From Epiperipatus broadwayi (lineage: Eukaryota > Onychophora > Udeonychophora > Euonychophora > Peripatidae), in assembly GCA_028023455.1 (NCBI GenBank), contig JAQFVV010000505.1, forward strand, positions 1 through 64,000: DNA of 64,000 nt. Reading direction: 5' to 3'. The stretch's first letter is position 1. Every line of letters starts with the position of its first letter. The notes beneath the pieces were generated by a model. That model saw nothing but the letters and a program-made list of their open reading frames with translations, had not been told where the DNA came from and did no database searches. Shown here one piece after another: positions 1 to 11,079 of this stretch. A program made the position numbers and the translations under genes.

Positions 1-116
1 TATTGACGCAATAATTACATTGACGAGCTAACAATGAATTATTATTTTTTTCCTTTTTAACTTTGTCTTAACTGAGAAAGATTAAAAATTTAACGGAGAA
101 ATCTTAAAAAGATACA

Positions 117-614
117 ATGTTTTTCTTAAGAAATCCTCTTTCAAAGCAGCAACGAATTGATATGTACATAGAATTCGTCAGTAAATATGTACAATTCACG
201 ATTCTGAGAACTCATTGCAGATGTTTTCGACTGCTTGGAATCTTGAGTCGATTTTTTTTAGAAGATATTCGAAATATTGATTATTACATACTTTTTTATT
301 GCGCTACTAAGGTCGCAATGGTGCCTGACAGACTTCGTGATAAAACCATAGCAGTTAAATTTGAACCTCTTATCATTGACACTCCACTATATCAAAAGAC
401 TCTAAAAACTATGAAGACATATAAAACAAATAATGGAATTTGGGACATTTATACAAACATGATGAAACATCTTGGAAGTGATGTCTTTTTCCATCGACAA
501 AAAGCCATAGATTTCTTAAAATTGTCATCTTTCCACACAGCTTTATCTATTAAAGAACAAAAGACTTTAGTGGCTGGCCTAATAGAAGCTAATTTTCCAT
601 CACATGCAAAATGA
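117..614 (+). CDS. Unrecognised 165-residue protein, probably a real gene or last exon
   Basis: An ATG-to-TGA frame of 165 codons is uninterrupted in very AT-rich DNA, where stops are frequent, so chance is unlikely. The product is basic, mostly helical in composition, with a cysteine/aromatic-rich first half (around FRLLGILSRFFLEDI) and a charged second half (around VPDRLRDKTIAVKF). I see no signal peptide, no clear membrane helix and no motif I can assign. An in-frame TAA at 105-107 rules out coding directly upstream in this frame. A pyrimidine-rich stretch ending in AG near 74-75 could be a 3' splice site in front of a short 5' UTR. A poly(A) signal follows at 817-822. It could be a last exon with its own start, a single-exon gene or a retrocopy. 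Function not assigned. Confidence 0.55.
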   Translation: MFFLRNPLSKQQRIDMYIEFVSKYVQFTILRTHCRCFRLLGILSRFFLEDIRNIDYYILFYCATKVAMVPDRLRDKTIAVKFEPLIIDTPLYQKTLKTMKTYKTNNGIWDIYTNMMKHLGSDVFFHRQKAIDFLKLSSFHTALSIKEQKTLVAGLIEANFPSHAK

Positions 615-816
615 AATTGTCTTATTTTTTGCATACCAGAAAACTTTTCCCGTTTAAAAAGAACAGCCTGAAAATGTACAATTCTATATTAGAAATACAA
701 AATTAATGTAGTTCTAAAATATTGCATAAAAATATTTTTTTAAAAATTTAATTGTTGTTCTAAAAATCATAAGATGTATTTATATTTTTTAATATTTTGT
801 ATATAAAGTTTATACA

Positions 817-822
817 AATAAA
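817..822 (+). promoter_or_regulatory. Poly(A) signal downstream of the 117-614 ORF
   Basis: AATAAA lies about 205 bases after the stop codon of the 165-codon ORF and is followed by T-rich sequence, as expected for a 3' UTR end. The hexamer is common in DNA this AT-rich, so its position is the main support. Confidence 0.4.
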
Positions 823-1017
823 GTTATTGCATTTTAAATCTCGAGTTTTTTTTTATTACTATTATTATTATTTAAATTCAAGTATATTACATATACTTAA
901 ATTATATGTAATTAAAGGAGATTCGCTAAGATGGAGTGAATTACAAGAGGGAGCTTAAAACTCTGCTTTCAAAACTCCTTTAATTACGATTATTTTTATC
1001 TATCTTTAATATTTAAG

Positions 1018-1149
1018 CCTTAATGAGCTTAGTCTTTTCGAGATAAGCAGGCATATATTACTGCATATTGCCAATGCGTATGAAATATTTGTGGACACAA
1101 ATATTAATTTTGACTATTCATTTGTATTAATATATCATATATGTACAGG
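1018..1149 (+). other. Candidate internal exon (weak)
   Basis: A frame stays open for about 45 codons (it contains HILLHIANAYEIFVD) and ends at ACAG followed by GTAAGC, a good 5' splice site. Possible acceptors are the AG at about 1017 after a T-rich tract, or the CAG near 1052. I do not recognise the peptide. It may be the first of three exons with those at 3614 and 4313, or chance. Confidence 0.2.
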
Positions 1150-1894
1150 TAAGCAAAGTTCTCTGTATACAGTCTGCATGAATGGAGACGATGTGAGAAT
1201 TCTTAGGGCAGGTTATGTAAGGGGCAATTCAATCAATCATTATTTATTTGTACCTAAATTAAGAATTAAGATTTTTCATGACAAACAATAGTTTGCAAAT
1301 TATTAGGATTTTATGTTTTTTCTACAATTTTATATCACCTAATAAAATCTTTAAAATTTGTAAAAGTCAACATATTTCTAATAATCATATAATTTTTTGA
1401 TATTTTTATGCTAGTATTTTATTAATCCAGCATAAGGTTTTCTGTTTGAGTGAATGCTTTGTACTTTTCATTCTTATGCCATTGCTTAATGAGAAATAAA
1501 TAAACATTATTGCTTGGAAACACACATAATATTGAACAAATTCAGTAACAGAGCATTGCATTGCTCATCACTAGAGTCAGCCAGCACCATTTATTAAAGA
1601 AAATAAATTCCTTATTGCGAAGTAACTGTTATATTTTAAAATGTGAAAAAATGGATTTTTCTTTGTATCCAATTTGGATGTATGATCACATATCTATTAA
1701 ATATTTTTTATAAATGGTACTCGTATAATTTAAGCTGAAAACAATGAAAGAACGTGCAGGGAATACAGTTTGCCCGAGAATAATAGTAGTCTTTCATATA
1801 TTAAAATGTTGCAAAAGGTTGTGATGTAGTAACAGTCACATAAATAGGTAACTGCTACTTTTGTTAAATAAAGGTTCATAACGCATACTAATAA

Positions 1895-1941
1895 TGATAA
1901 GAAGAAGAAGAACAAGAAACAGGAGAAGAAGAAGAAGAAAA
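1895..1941. repeat. Imperfect GAA/AAG microsatellite
   Basis: Purine-only tract of GAAGAA-type triplets with a few interruptions, flanked by ordinary AT-rich sequence. Confidence 0.8.
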
Positions 1942-2194
1942 TGTAGCTCAGTAGTTGTTCATCTGTCAACATTACATGTAAAATGTTCCAGTTTGTTTAC
2001 TTAAAATTCATTTAAAGCTTTCACGTGAAAAGATAAAAGTCATTTCTTATTAGAAAGTTTTGCCTTCAATTTAATGATGACTCATTTTTCAAATTTGTTT
2101 AAATTTGGCATTCAAAATTTACAAAATAATTGATTTGCCTTTCCATAATTTGCTAACACGGCAACTGAGCTGTCATGTGCCTGGGTGGATGGCA

Positions 2195-2405
2195 CCAATT
2201 TTATTAACACTGACTTTCAAAGTTCACAGATAATACAAACAAATGCTAATGATACTTACTATATATAATGGTCACCAGATCAATATCAAAAATAATAATA
2301 ACCCAATAGTTATATATAACAAAAGTAATATTTCAACCATTTTTAATTTCATTAACACAGAATTCCAAATTTCAAAGATAATACAAACATATTCTAATAT
2401 TAGCA
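2195..2405 (+). repeat. Imperfect tandem duplication
   Basis: The block around 2195-2260 recurs, diverged, around 2338-2405. Both contain a TTAACAC segment followed by CAAAG and AGATAATACAAACA. No coding potential seen. Confidence 0.4.
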
Positions 2406-2469
2406 AAAATGACCCTCAACATATCAATAGTAAACATAATAATAAACCAATAGATAGATGTTAATAGCA

Positions 2470-3610
2470 AAGGTAACAATAATTCATCTTTCCTGAGTCA
2501 GCTGCAATATAAAAAAAAACCAACTCTAGTAACATCAGAGAAATGTATCTGATATCCAAGAAGCACAAAGCCCTTTCGTTTACAGTTTGGAACCCTGCTG
2601 TTTATAGGATATTTGGTGATAAGTTCAATAATTTGATCCCTGGATGATTATTTGTATCTTTTAAAAGATTATTTTCTGCTAGGTCCACAATTCTATCTTC
2701 TACAGACATTAAGATTTTTTTATATAAATTTTCTAGGCAATTTTTATTTGATGCAATGTCCTTGCAAGGAATATGGGACACCATTATTGACCATCCAAAG
2801 CTCAGATATTTGGTAATTGGGTTCTTTACTGATTCTTTCAGACCACACAGAGACCAATTTTAAGCACACCAGTTGGAAAATTTACCATAATTACATTAGA
2901 TTGTAATCACTACACATGTATCCACGGATGTTCAAGAACACCTACTTGAGATACAATCTTTAAGATTTCCAGAAAATGATGCAACCATTTGTCAAAGTTA
3001 TACCTTTTAACTATTAAACAATATATATATACCTTAATTTCCTATCTAAAACTAGTATAATATAATAACAAACACGAAATACAAAATAAAAAAACATTAT
3101 TATCTTATTTTATTCTTCTAGTTCATAATCTGAGTTTCTTCACTATGAACTGACTGACATGGGAAATGACATTATTATGGGTTAAACATTTTAAAATAAA
3201 GCATTCAAATTTTCTCATGTCTATCACAATATAGTAAAATTAAACCGTGAATACTTTATTACAATATAATAATGATGTAATAGCGATTATAATTATTTCC
3301 TGCAAAATTTTGGATCCCCCTTATTTCACTAAATTCTAATTTTTAATAACTTCAAGTAGCAAAAGAAAACTTTCACACAAGCATTTTATTTTAATTTTAT
3401 TTTATCCATGGTAATACTTTTTAAATAGTTGGAGACAACTTCAGCATTTCAAATTATTTTGAGTTCGTTTGTTAATACTTAAAACTAATATTAATTCCAA
3501 TATTTACCTCAGTTATTAAGAAGCAGATATTTATTCATTTATGGTTTTATATCCCTATTATTAAATATGTTCTGGAATAATATAATAAATAGTTGTTTTT
3601 TTTCTCTTAT
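2470..3610. other. Stretch with no recognised feature
   Basis: AT-rich sequence with only short chance ORFs. A 60-codon minus-strand frame at 2602-2784 has no recognisable motif. No RNA gene or element ends were recognised. Confidence 0.4.
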
Positions 3611-3613
3611 CAG

Positions 3614-3640
3614 GATTTCCATTAAAGATCTTTCATAAAA
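3614..3640 (+). other. Candidate 27-bp microexon (weak)
   Basis: A strong acceptor (a T-rich tract ending CTCTTATCAG) and a consensus donor (GTAAGT at 3641) bracket 27 bases. One frame reads GFPLKIFHK and leaves one base over, which fits the phase needed by the next candidate exon at 4313. Proposed on splice signals and phase only. Confidence 0.25.
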
Positions 3641-4312
3641 GTAAGTTAAACATTTTTTTCATTTATTAGTATAATAAATGTATTTCAATTTTCATTTTTA
3701 ATGAAGAATCAAGTTAGTGCTTCAAAAGATTTATCAGACAATATTTTTTTTTTTTTAAAAAATAAAAGATAAGTTCAGCATTTTTGTAAATTCATTAAAC
3801 TTTATTATCTATTTGGAGTCAACTTCACTTGATTTAATGTGAATTTTAAAAGTTTTGTCCAAATTATTTTTAATTAGATTTTTATTTTATACTTGATGAA
3901 AGCAAAAGTATTTTATATTTGCTCTATAAGTAAATGAAAAGAATTTTTCTTTTTTTTTTTTTGTCAATTTAAACAATTGATGAGCGATTTTCAAATGTAC
4001 ATAATAATTATAATAATAAAAATTGTAATGATATGTGGAATAAAATTTCATGCTTACGATTTTTGTCTGGTTTTGAATTGAAGCTTATTTTTTGGTAAAA
4101 TACTTGATTTTCAAACTGGTCTTTATTTTTCTCCCAGTGTAAAATCTTGGCAAAGGTTGATCAATGGTTACAGAGTTCATATGCACCCAAGGAATTAAAA
4201 TTTTCTATTCCATGATTTAAGAATTGCAATATATTTTACTTTTGGTCAATTTAAATCCAGTGTTATCACTTTTTCAGCTTTCATCTTGATTTATTAAGTT
4301 TTGTTGTTTCAG

Positions 4313-4373
4313 ATGTTAATGTCTTTCTTCTAGTTCTTTTATTACTGGTCCTCCCTCTACTACTTATGTTAGG
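4313..4373 (+). other. Candidate exon encoding a transmembrane helix (weak)
   Basis: Bracketed by a good acceptor (TTTTGTTGTTTCAG) and a good donor (GG followed by GTATGT). In the frame carried over from the 27-bp candidate exon it encodes NVNVFLLVLLLLVLPLLLML, a run of about 18 hydrophobic residues typical of a single-pass membrane helix. T-rich DNA can mimic this on one strand, so it stays tentative. Confidence 0.28.
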
Positions 4374-5780
4374 GTATGTATAATTTGTATTAGTTGAATT
4401 GTGGTACAATTAAAAATAGACCAATAATAGCATAATGTGCATATAATTAATACTTCTCCCCCTATATTCATAAGTAATAATTAATCAGACTATTCAATAT
4501 TAACTTAACTCACTATAACAAAAGATACTTAGGAATTGATTACACATATTGATTTAGGAGAATTATAAATTTAAATCTTTTTAACTATTATTATTTAATA
4601 ATAATAAAGTACCAAAACCTATTTATACTTTCAGATTAATAATAATGGAATTAAATTATCATTTAAATATTATTGAAAATTTATCCACCTGGCAAACTGC
4701 ATTTAGAATCTTATACACACCCTGCCAGAGGGCTTAGCATATTTTGAACAGTCCGAGCCTGCATCACTTTCAGATTTACTGATAAAATGTTCTTACTTTT
4801 AAAAACAATTTGGCAATTACTATTACATAACATCAAGATAATAAACTGTTCTACTCCATTACAATTGTTATTAATTAAAATTTTTCATACTTAACCATTT
4901 AAATAAGGCTTGACAAACATCGAGCCTAACCATATGGTTACAATATATATATATATATATATATATATTGTAAGTATTCAGATTAACTGTGAGTCAAGGT
5001 ATTTAAAAAAAATAAAGAAGTGTGATGATCTTGCTTGGTTTTCTTTTCACTCGATTCATGGATTGTGGAGATCTTGAAATACAAAGTTAACTTGATAACC
5101 ACGGCAATCTAATACTTTAAAATAATATTGTTTGCTGCTAATTCTAGTTTCCAAATACTAAATCAGTTGTAATCCATCTCAGAAAAAATATAAACAGGTA
5201 AATAAATAGAGATTTTAGAAATAGTTAAGCATATTAAGAAAGATTACTTGAATAAAAGAAACATTGTTTCTTAAGTATTACATGGTCCAATTTCTGTTAT
5301 GCAAACACCATAAAAAACCTATAATGCAATTAACTGTTTTATGTACCACATGTATTTGTTTGTGAATTAATTTAAGGGAAAGTTATTATTAAAAAGCATA
5401 TGTAAAAGTATTTATGTCCATTAGAATGTATCAAAATTTATAATATAAATTCTTTATTTTTGACTTAAATGAAAAATGTTGAACTTAGATTTCATTTTCA
5501 ATGGATTCAATTTTTTAAAATCTCTATTTCACTTACAAAAAGGAGGCAAAACTTTCTTGCACAGATTGTTCATCATCGAGTTAAAATTGAGTGATTACCA
5601 ACAGTCAATACAACAATAACATCTATCTATGTCTGTTTGAAATCTGACCAAAGTTTTTATTCCAATTTTGAATTTGAGGTGTAGGCATGACAGATGAGTG
5701 CAACTTATTATTGACACATAAATGTGTTAAATATATAAACTAGACAATATAAGTGCACTATAAAACCAAACTGAAGAAAA
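4374..5780. other. AT-rich stretch without recognised genes
   Basis: No coding region, RNA gene or element end recognised. It holds a (TA)n microsatellite of about 24 bases near 4949-4972 and several A/T homopolymers. Confidence 0.5.
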
Positions 5781-5789
5781 AATAATTTA

Positions 5790-6657
5790 CGAGGGTATCC
5801 AAAAATAACTGGTATTTTGTAATAAACAATTATGCATTTTTTTAGATATTATAAATTGAATCTCCTTCAAAGTATTGTCTATTTAATGCAGTGTGCTGAT
5901 TTAAATGAGTTTTCCACTTTTCAGTGCAATCCTTAAATTCTTGCAAAATAATGCCTCCATGTTTTTTCTTCACCATTTCCAAGTCCACAAAACTTTTTCT
6001 TTTAAGGCATTTTTTTATTCAGGGGAATAAAAAAGTCACACAAAGTAGGAACTGGTGAAGATGGCCAATAGATAAACTGGACCATGCTGTTTTTTTTATT
6101 TAAAAGTGTACCACACTCAAGTCTTCATGCCAGGGCACATTATCATGGTGAAGCTTTCACTCCCTATTTTGCCACAAATCATGACATTTTACCACATCAT
6201 GCAAACTTTTCAGAACTTGTAGTTAAAATGTCTGATCATTATGAATGAATTCATAGTGAACAATACCATTTGCATTCAAAAAAATTTGCATTGTCTTCAC
6301 ATTGGACTTGATTTGCCACACTTTTTTGAGATATGTTTTATCTAACATTTCCATCAAACTACTCACAAGCTTGTGTTTACACCAAAGAAGATTGCTTGTA
6401 AGCTGTTTCACACATTATAATGGTTTCCCTTGCCTTTTTCCTAACAGAAAACAGAATTCGACATTGTTTTCACTTTTCAACAATTACAAAAATTGATGAG
6501 AGACATTTAATAAAAACATTTTCTACACTGCCTACTTCTCACTGATGATGGTTGGCAGGTGCAGGGGGTCCTGCAAGAGGCACCTAGTGGTAGAAGCATG
6601 CACTACAACATTTTCCACCCTCCAGAGAATGATTCCAATTATTGTTGGGTATTCCTG
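5790..6657 (-). mobile_element. Decayed mariner-type DNA transposon
   Basis: A TA dinucleotide flanks each end (5788-5789 and 6658-6659), with inverted ends CGAGGGTATCCAAAAATAAC and, on the other strand, CAGGAATACCCAACAATAAT. The minus strand carries mariner transposase pieces: VKTMQIFLNANGIVHYEF, then a changed catalytic segment HHDNVPWHEDLSVVHF around 6120-6160 (family usual HHDNAPAH, which holds an active-site Asp), then EMVKKKHGG and the C-terminal EKWKTHLNQH...QYFEGD. The N-terminal DNA-binding half is missing and stops or frameshifts interrupt the rest, so it cannot make transposase. The 62-codon frame at 6223-6411 is its longest remnant. Confidence 0.85.
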
Positions 6658-7301
6658 TATATATACAGTATTAATTCATTTTTGAGTAAAAAGTACTTAC
6701 AGTAAATTAGGGAAAGTCAATCTATGGCGCATGCCCCAAACATGCATTTTGGGACTAAATATTGTGCATTGTAGTCCTGATTATAAAAAAAATCTAGATT
6801 TTGTAAAATAATATTGAAATGAAAAAATGTTTTACTACTCAGAAAAAAATTTATAACAGTTCAAATTCCGTAAGTCAAATCTTGAAACTCATCCAAACCA
6901 AATCTGGGATTCTTTATAACTTTCACTTTTCAATGGTTCATCCTTTGTAAGTCTTGCAATTTTGTTCATTGTAAAATTACTTTCATTCATAAAATTAATA
7001 AAAATTTGAAGAATGCCCTGCTTTTATTTACAAATTTAAGTCCAAATATTAAAAGTCTTGTGAAAATAAAACAATTTATCGAAACTTTCTTTTCTATAAA
7101 ACATTATAAGAAAGGTTAAATAGTATTTATTTATAACTACTTTATACAAAAACTAAATAGATCAAAAGATTATATGGCACATGTAAACTCATGTATGAAA
7201 AAATTGTTACATGAATTGTAGAACATTGTCACACTTGATCTATAAGTTACCTATTTAACTTTTATCGATGGCTGTCGAGCAGTAAATAGTTTTGACATGA
7301 A

Positions 7302-7400
7302 GTTTTTTTTTTCATATGTCAAATGCGTTGACCGGGAAGTGAACCCGAGCCATCTGCTTGGAAGGCAGCTATGCTAACCGCTAGGCCACCAAAGTCTTGA
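7302..7400 (-). mobile_element. Short tRNA-Gly-derived SINE, copy S1
   Basis: Read on the minus strand, a tRNA-like head (7325-7395) has box A GGCCTAGCGGTTAGCAT, an anticodon arm CTGCCTTCCAAGCAG with anticodon TCC (Gly), and box B GGGTTCACTTCCC. Its 3' side ends CAACGC as in tRNA-Gly(TCC). It is followed by a short tail ATTTGACATATG and an A-run (the T-run at 7302-7312). The damaged 5' acceptor strand and the shared tail mark it as a SINE rather than a working tRNA gene. Target duplications are not clear. Confidence 0.8.
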
Positions 7401-8815
7401 TTGATGAATGACTTCAATGGAATGATTAAATCGTGATTTTTTTTCATTAAATTTTTTTTTTCAATAATGTAAGAATACGCGCATATATCAATAAAATTAT
7501 AATTCATAAAATCAACTGTAAAATTTTTTATTGTAGTTACTGCAAATTTCCATTGGAAAATGTTAAGCAGAAACAACATCACGCTAAATAAGCCTATTTA
7601 CAATTTTTCATTTGTTTATGGCAGTAAAGAATTTGCTGTTAATATTTATTTATAGACAGGACATTCCAAAAGTCTTTGAACAATTTTGAATTTTGATGAT
7701 TAAAATTCCCCAATGTTAAAACCTTATAATAAACAACTGAAAAATGTCTAGTGAATCATTTCATTAATGACATTTCAACACTGCTTTATTTCTGATAAAA
7801 GATGGTGCTGGTTTCCGTTGGACTTCAGGCATAGAGTAGCTTGTCAATTCATTGCTTTCATGCAAAATATTCATTAAAAATTGATCAAAATCAACAACAT
7901 TGGTCTGAAAAAACTGATAATTCCTATTTAAAATTGTCCAAGAGGTTTTACATACCATGAGAAAGAAAAATACTTGTACAACAGCATTTCTCCTGTTTTA
8001 GTGCTTTCTATTGAGTAACTACTTTCCTCTTTGTTTTAGTAAGTTTGAATAACAGTAGTTATCAGATGATAGTACAATTTACCATATTTACCAGCATATA
8101 GGATGCGACACATTTTTAAAAAAATACAATTTCTACATTTTTTCATGAATTTCCATAATCATTTACTGTACTAATTTTATAGTTATTTATATCTACAAAA
8201 TATAATATTAAATAGCTATATGGGTCTATTAATAGAAAGACTTCTATCGACATTATACAACTAGAACAGGCGAGTAATAATGTGGCTCAAGCCTGTATTT
8301 GTTTCATCACCAATTTTTTGAGATGGTTTGATAAAAAATATAATGGCAAAGTTTGAAGACAATTGGTACCACATGAATGATGAGTTAAGTTGCTCATGGG
8401 ATTACCCATAAGTGGCATCATGGCTAGCATCTATTTGAATTATTACAAAAAACAAGTATTATCTAAATACAACATAGTAGATAATCATATAATATATACA
8501 AGGTGTGTGGAGGACTTATTTATTGCTGCTCCAGTAAACATTGTAAAGCAAATCAAAGCTCAGATACAAGCACACGCACCCTTGGATTTAAACATTACAT
8601 GGAAAGATATAAAGCAAGAAATAAAATATTTAGATATCAACATACACAGAGAAGTATACTTAACTATACAATGATCATGAAGCCACCACAAGTTCGTGGA
8701 CAGATTCACTGATTTATACACACCTAATGCTCACAAGTTTGCTGGGTTGACATAGTTTCTTGTGCAAATTCGATGATTTAATCAAATCAGGATACAAGCA
8801 CAGTATAGTTTATAG

Positions 8816-9687
8816 CAGTGGTGCCCAACCTTTAACTTGACGTGAGCCAGTTGAGAATTTAAAAAAATTTGGGGAGCCACAATTATATATTACATTTTTC
8901 ATATTACATTTATAAACATGGTACTTGGGTACTAAACCTGCAATGTAGGGAGATCGGTGGGGGGGGGGGGATGGCCTATTCACATTGGTATCAATCCGCC
9001 GTTTCTAATGTGGCCAAAATAACATGTACACGGATCTTTCTCGATGAAAACATCAATATATACTGCAAAATATATATGTGTACACGAATCTATCTCGATA
9101 AAAACAACTATTTACAGCACTAAACATCAATATATATATAAAGCAAAATATATACGTGTACACGGATAAAAACAACTGTTTACAGCACTAAACATCGATA
9201 TATACAGCAAAATATATACGTGTACATGGATCTATCTCGATAAAAACTATTTCCAGCACTAAACACAATATATATACAGCACCAAACCAAACGTCTACAA
9301 GGATCTTTCTCGATAAAAACAACAATATATACAAGAGCACTAAACACAATATATATATATATAGCACCAAACCAAACGTGTACAGCAAAAAAAAAATGGT
9401 GTAATATGTTAAAAAGAAAAAAAAATGTAAATACATTTTATTTATTAAAAATTTGGTAATATACATATAAATTACAATTACAGGAAAAATATATTTTATT
9501 TAATGTGAAACCTGACACTGCATATCGTTATTGTTTGTATTGTAAAAATGTTTATTTTTTAGTGTGTGCATGTGCCATCAAGGAACATAAAATATTTTAT
9601 CAATTTTTTTGAAGAGTGCAATTCGAGCCACATTAAACAGTTACGCGAGCCACATGTGACTCGCGAGCTACGGGTTGGGCATCCCTG
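8816..9687. mobile_element. Non-autonomous hAT element with 8-bp target duplication
   Basis: The 8-bp repeat GTTTATAG at 8808-8815 and 9688-9695 exactly flanks inverted ends CAGTGGTGCCCAACC and, on the other strand, CAGGGATGCCCAACC. Both the target length and the CAGNGNTGCCCAACC end are typical of hAT superfamily elements. It has no transposase. The interior is filled by a minisatellite (9010-9395) and a G-run of about 11 bases near 8960. It landed inside a Penelope-type RT relic, so it is younger than that copy. Confidence 0.9.
9010..9395. repeat. Minisatellite inside the hAT MITE
   Basis: About four to five diverged units of roughly 70-90 bases, each with GTACACGGATC, TCTCGATAAAAACAAC, ACAGCACTAAACA and an AT-rich stretch AATATATAC. 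Units differ by deletions and by the length of the (TA)n portion. Confidence 0.8.
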
Positions 9688-10439
9688 GTTTATAGTAAGA
9701 TTTAGGCATTTTATTAATAATATAGGAACACACAGAGTTAGAGATAACAAGCCTTGGCTGTTGTTGCCTTACGTGCCCACTTTGCATAGGACATTCTATA
9801 GGACTTTCTCTACAGTTTAGTTTGAGCTTTCATATGCCTCTCTCAACTAATGGGCTTATTAACAACACTAAAGACACCATAGCTCTGATCAGAGGTCACA
9901 GGTTGTGTATAATGTTGCATACCCTCACAATGGATGCAAAGCCTCATAGTACAGTGAAACCAGTCACCATAGTTACTAGGTTGTCACAGCATAAGTATAG
10001 ATATAATGTCACATACTAACCCAGAACTTCAATTTTTGCACATCAAAAAGTATTCGGACATGAGTTCAAACCTGCCTCTGCAAAATTGGTTTGTACTGAG
10101 AGGCATGATGTTAAATGTAAAGTAAAGGGGGCTTACTTCATAGCAGAAAACTCCTTCGCCATTAATCATAAAGTATGTTTTGCTATATCAAAAAGATGGG
10201 CTAATTGACTCATTTGCATAAAGTTTGCATATTATACATATAGAATGATTCCAATGAATGAGTCATAACAGGCTATGATTATGAGAAATACATTTTCTCG
10301 AAAGTGCTAAGCCATTTTAATTGATTAATTGCTATTAATTTATAGTTTTACATGTAGTGCTATTTAATATTATAATAATTTGGACAAGCATAAAGAATAA
10401 ATCTGTGATTTATTACTTAATATCTACAAAATGTAAGTA

Positions 10440-10830
10440 GTAAACACTGTAGTATCTTTTAATCCTCATCTTCAAAACCCAGAAATTCACCTCCAGAGCT
10501 AAATGAAGAATCATGTAAAGCCTTTTCTTCAGAAAATGAGTTTTCATATAACAAATCAACATCTGTACCACAAGTGAGTTACTAATTCCATATTTCTTAA
10601 ATGACTTTACAACTGTCTCATTTCAAAGCATCCCATGAAGTTTTGATCTATTCACAAATCTGTGAAATAAATGCTAGGCTTCTTCCGGAAGGTGTCACTT
10701 CAAAATCTGTAGACAGCATCCAACTGTTTTCATTTCTCCTTTCACGAATTGTTTAAATGGTTTATTAATTCAGACATCTAAAGGTATGAAGTTAGTTTAT
10801 TAGGCCACCAGGAATTACAGGTCTTTCAAT
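10440..10830 (-). pseudogene. C-terminal fragment of a pogo/Tigger-type DDE transposase
   Basis: Minus-strand translation in shifting frames gives the usual end of this family: a VIPGGL block, INKPFKQFVKGEM, then SFKKYGIS (family KSFKKCGISN) and an acidic tail DSSFSSGGEFLGFEDED. In working relatives this end follows the last catalytic Asp and belongs to a CENP-B-like transposase acting on the element's own ends. Frameshifts and stops break it, and the N-terminal and catalytic parts are absent. It lies just inside the right inverted end of the 8082-11076 element, which fits its orientation. Confidence 0.7.
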
Positions 10831-11079
10831 AATGAAGCATAAATATATCAATCAATTTATTTTTACAGAACAAAAAAAGTTTATCAAAATCATTTATTTG
10901 AAACCAGTTTTGCAAAAAGACAACATGCAATAGAATACTTATAAATGTATATGAATATAAACCAGAAGTTTTAGACTGCTGAAATTTCAACTCATAATTT
11001 TGATTACTGGTGCAATATGCACCCTATATTTTAGCCATATTTTGAGAGAAAAAAATGTCATATGCTAGCAAATACGTAA

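Larger units (their letters stand above)
8240..10020 (+). mobile_element. Penelope-like retroelement RT relic, split by a hAT MITE
   Basis: The frame at 8390-8674 reads GLPISGIMASIYL, matching the GSPLSPILANI block of Penelope-type reverse transcriptases, then TRCVEDLFI at the catalytic YVDD position (changed to CVED), then IKYLDINIHRE, matching the block that reads INFLDLKI in the family. The same frame is interrupted by the insertion at 8816-9687 and picks up again with FRHFINN and LLLPYVPTLHRTF (9700-9810), matching the PYIPGLS region after the RT. Further pieces up to about 10200 may belong to it but were not recognised. Stops and the changed catalytic motif mean it is dead. Confidence 0.55.
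8082..11076 (-). mobile_element. Tigger/pogo-type DNA transposon relic holding a nested insertion
   Basis: TA target sites flank inverted ends: CCATATTTACCAGCATATAG at 8082 and, reading inward from 11076 on the minus strand, CGTATTTGCTAGCATATGAC. These match the ATTTACCRGCATATAAGACGC-type ends known from Tigger/pogo elements. Inside, near the right end, is the C-terminus of a pogo-type transposase (10440-10830). The left part is occupied by a Penelope-type RT relic that is itself split by a hAT MITE. Most of the transposase is deleted. Pairing these two ends is an inference from their matching sequence and the TA sites. Confidence 0.55.

Noticed and set aside
1730-1972. 80-codon minus-strand ORF rich in Phe
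   Set aside because: It is the complement of a GAA/AAG microsatellite.
8869-9123. 84-codon ORF as a gene
   Set aside because: It lies wholly inside the hAT MITE and runs through its G-tract and minisatellite units.
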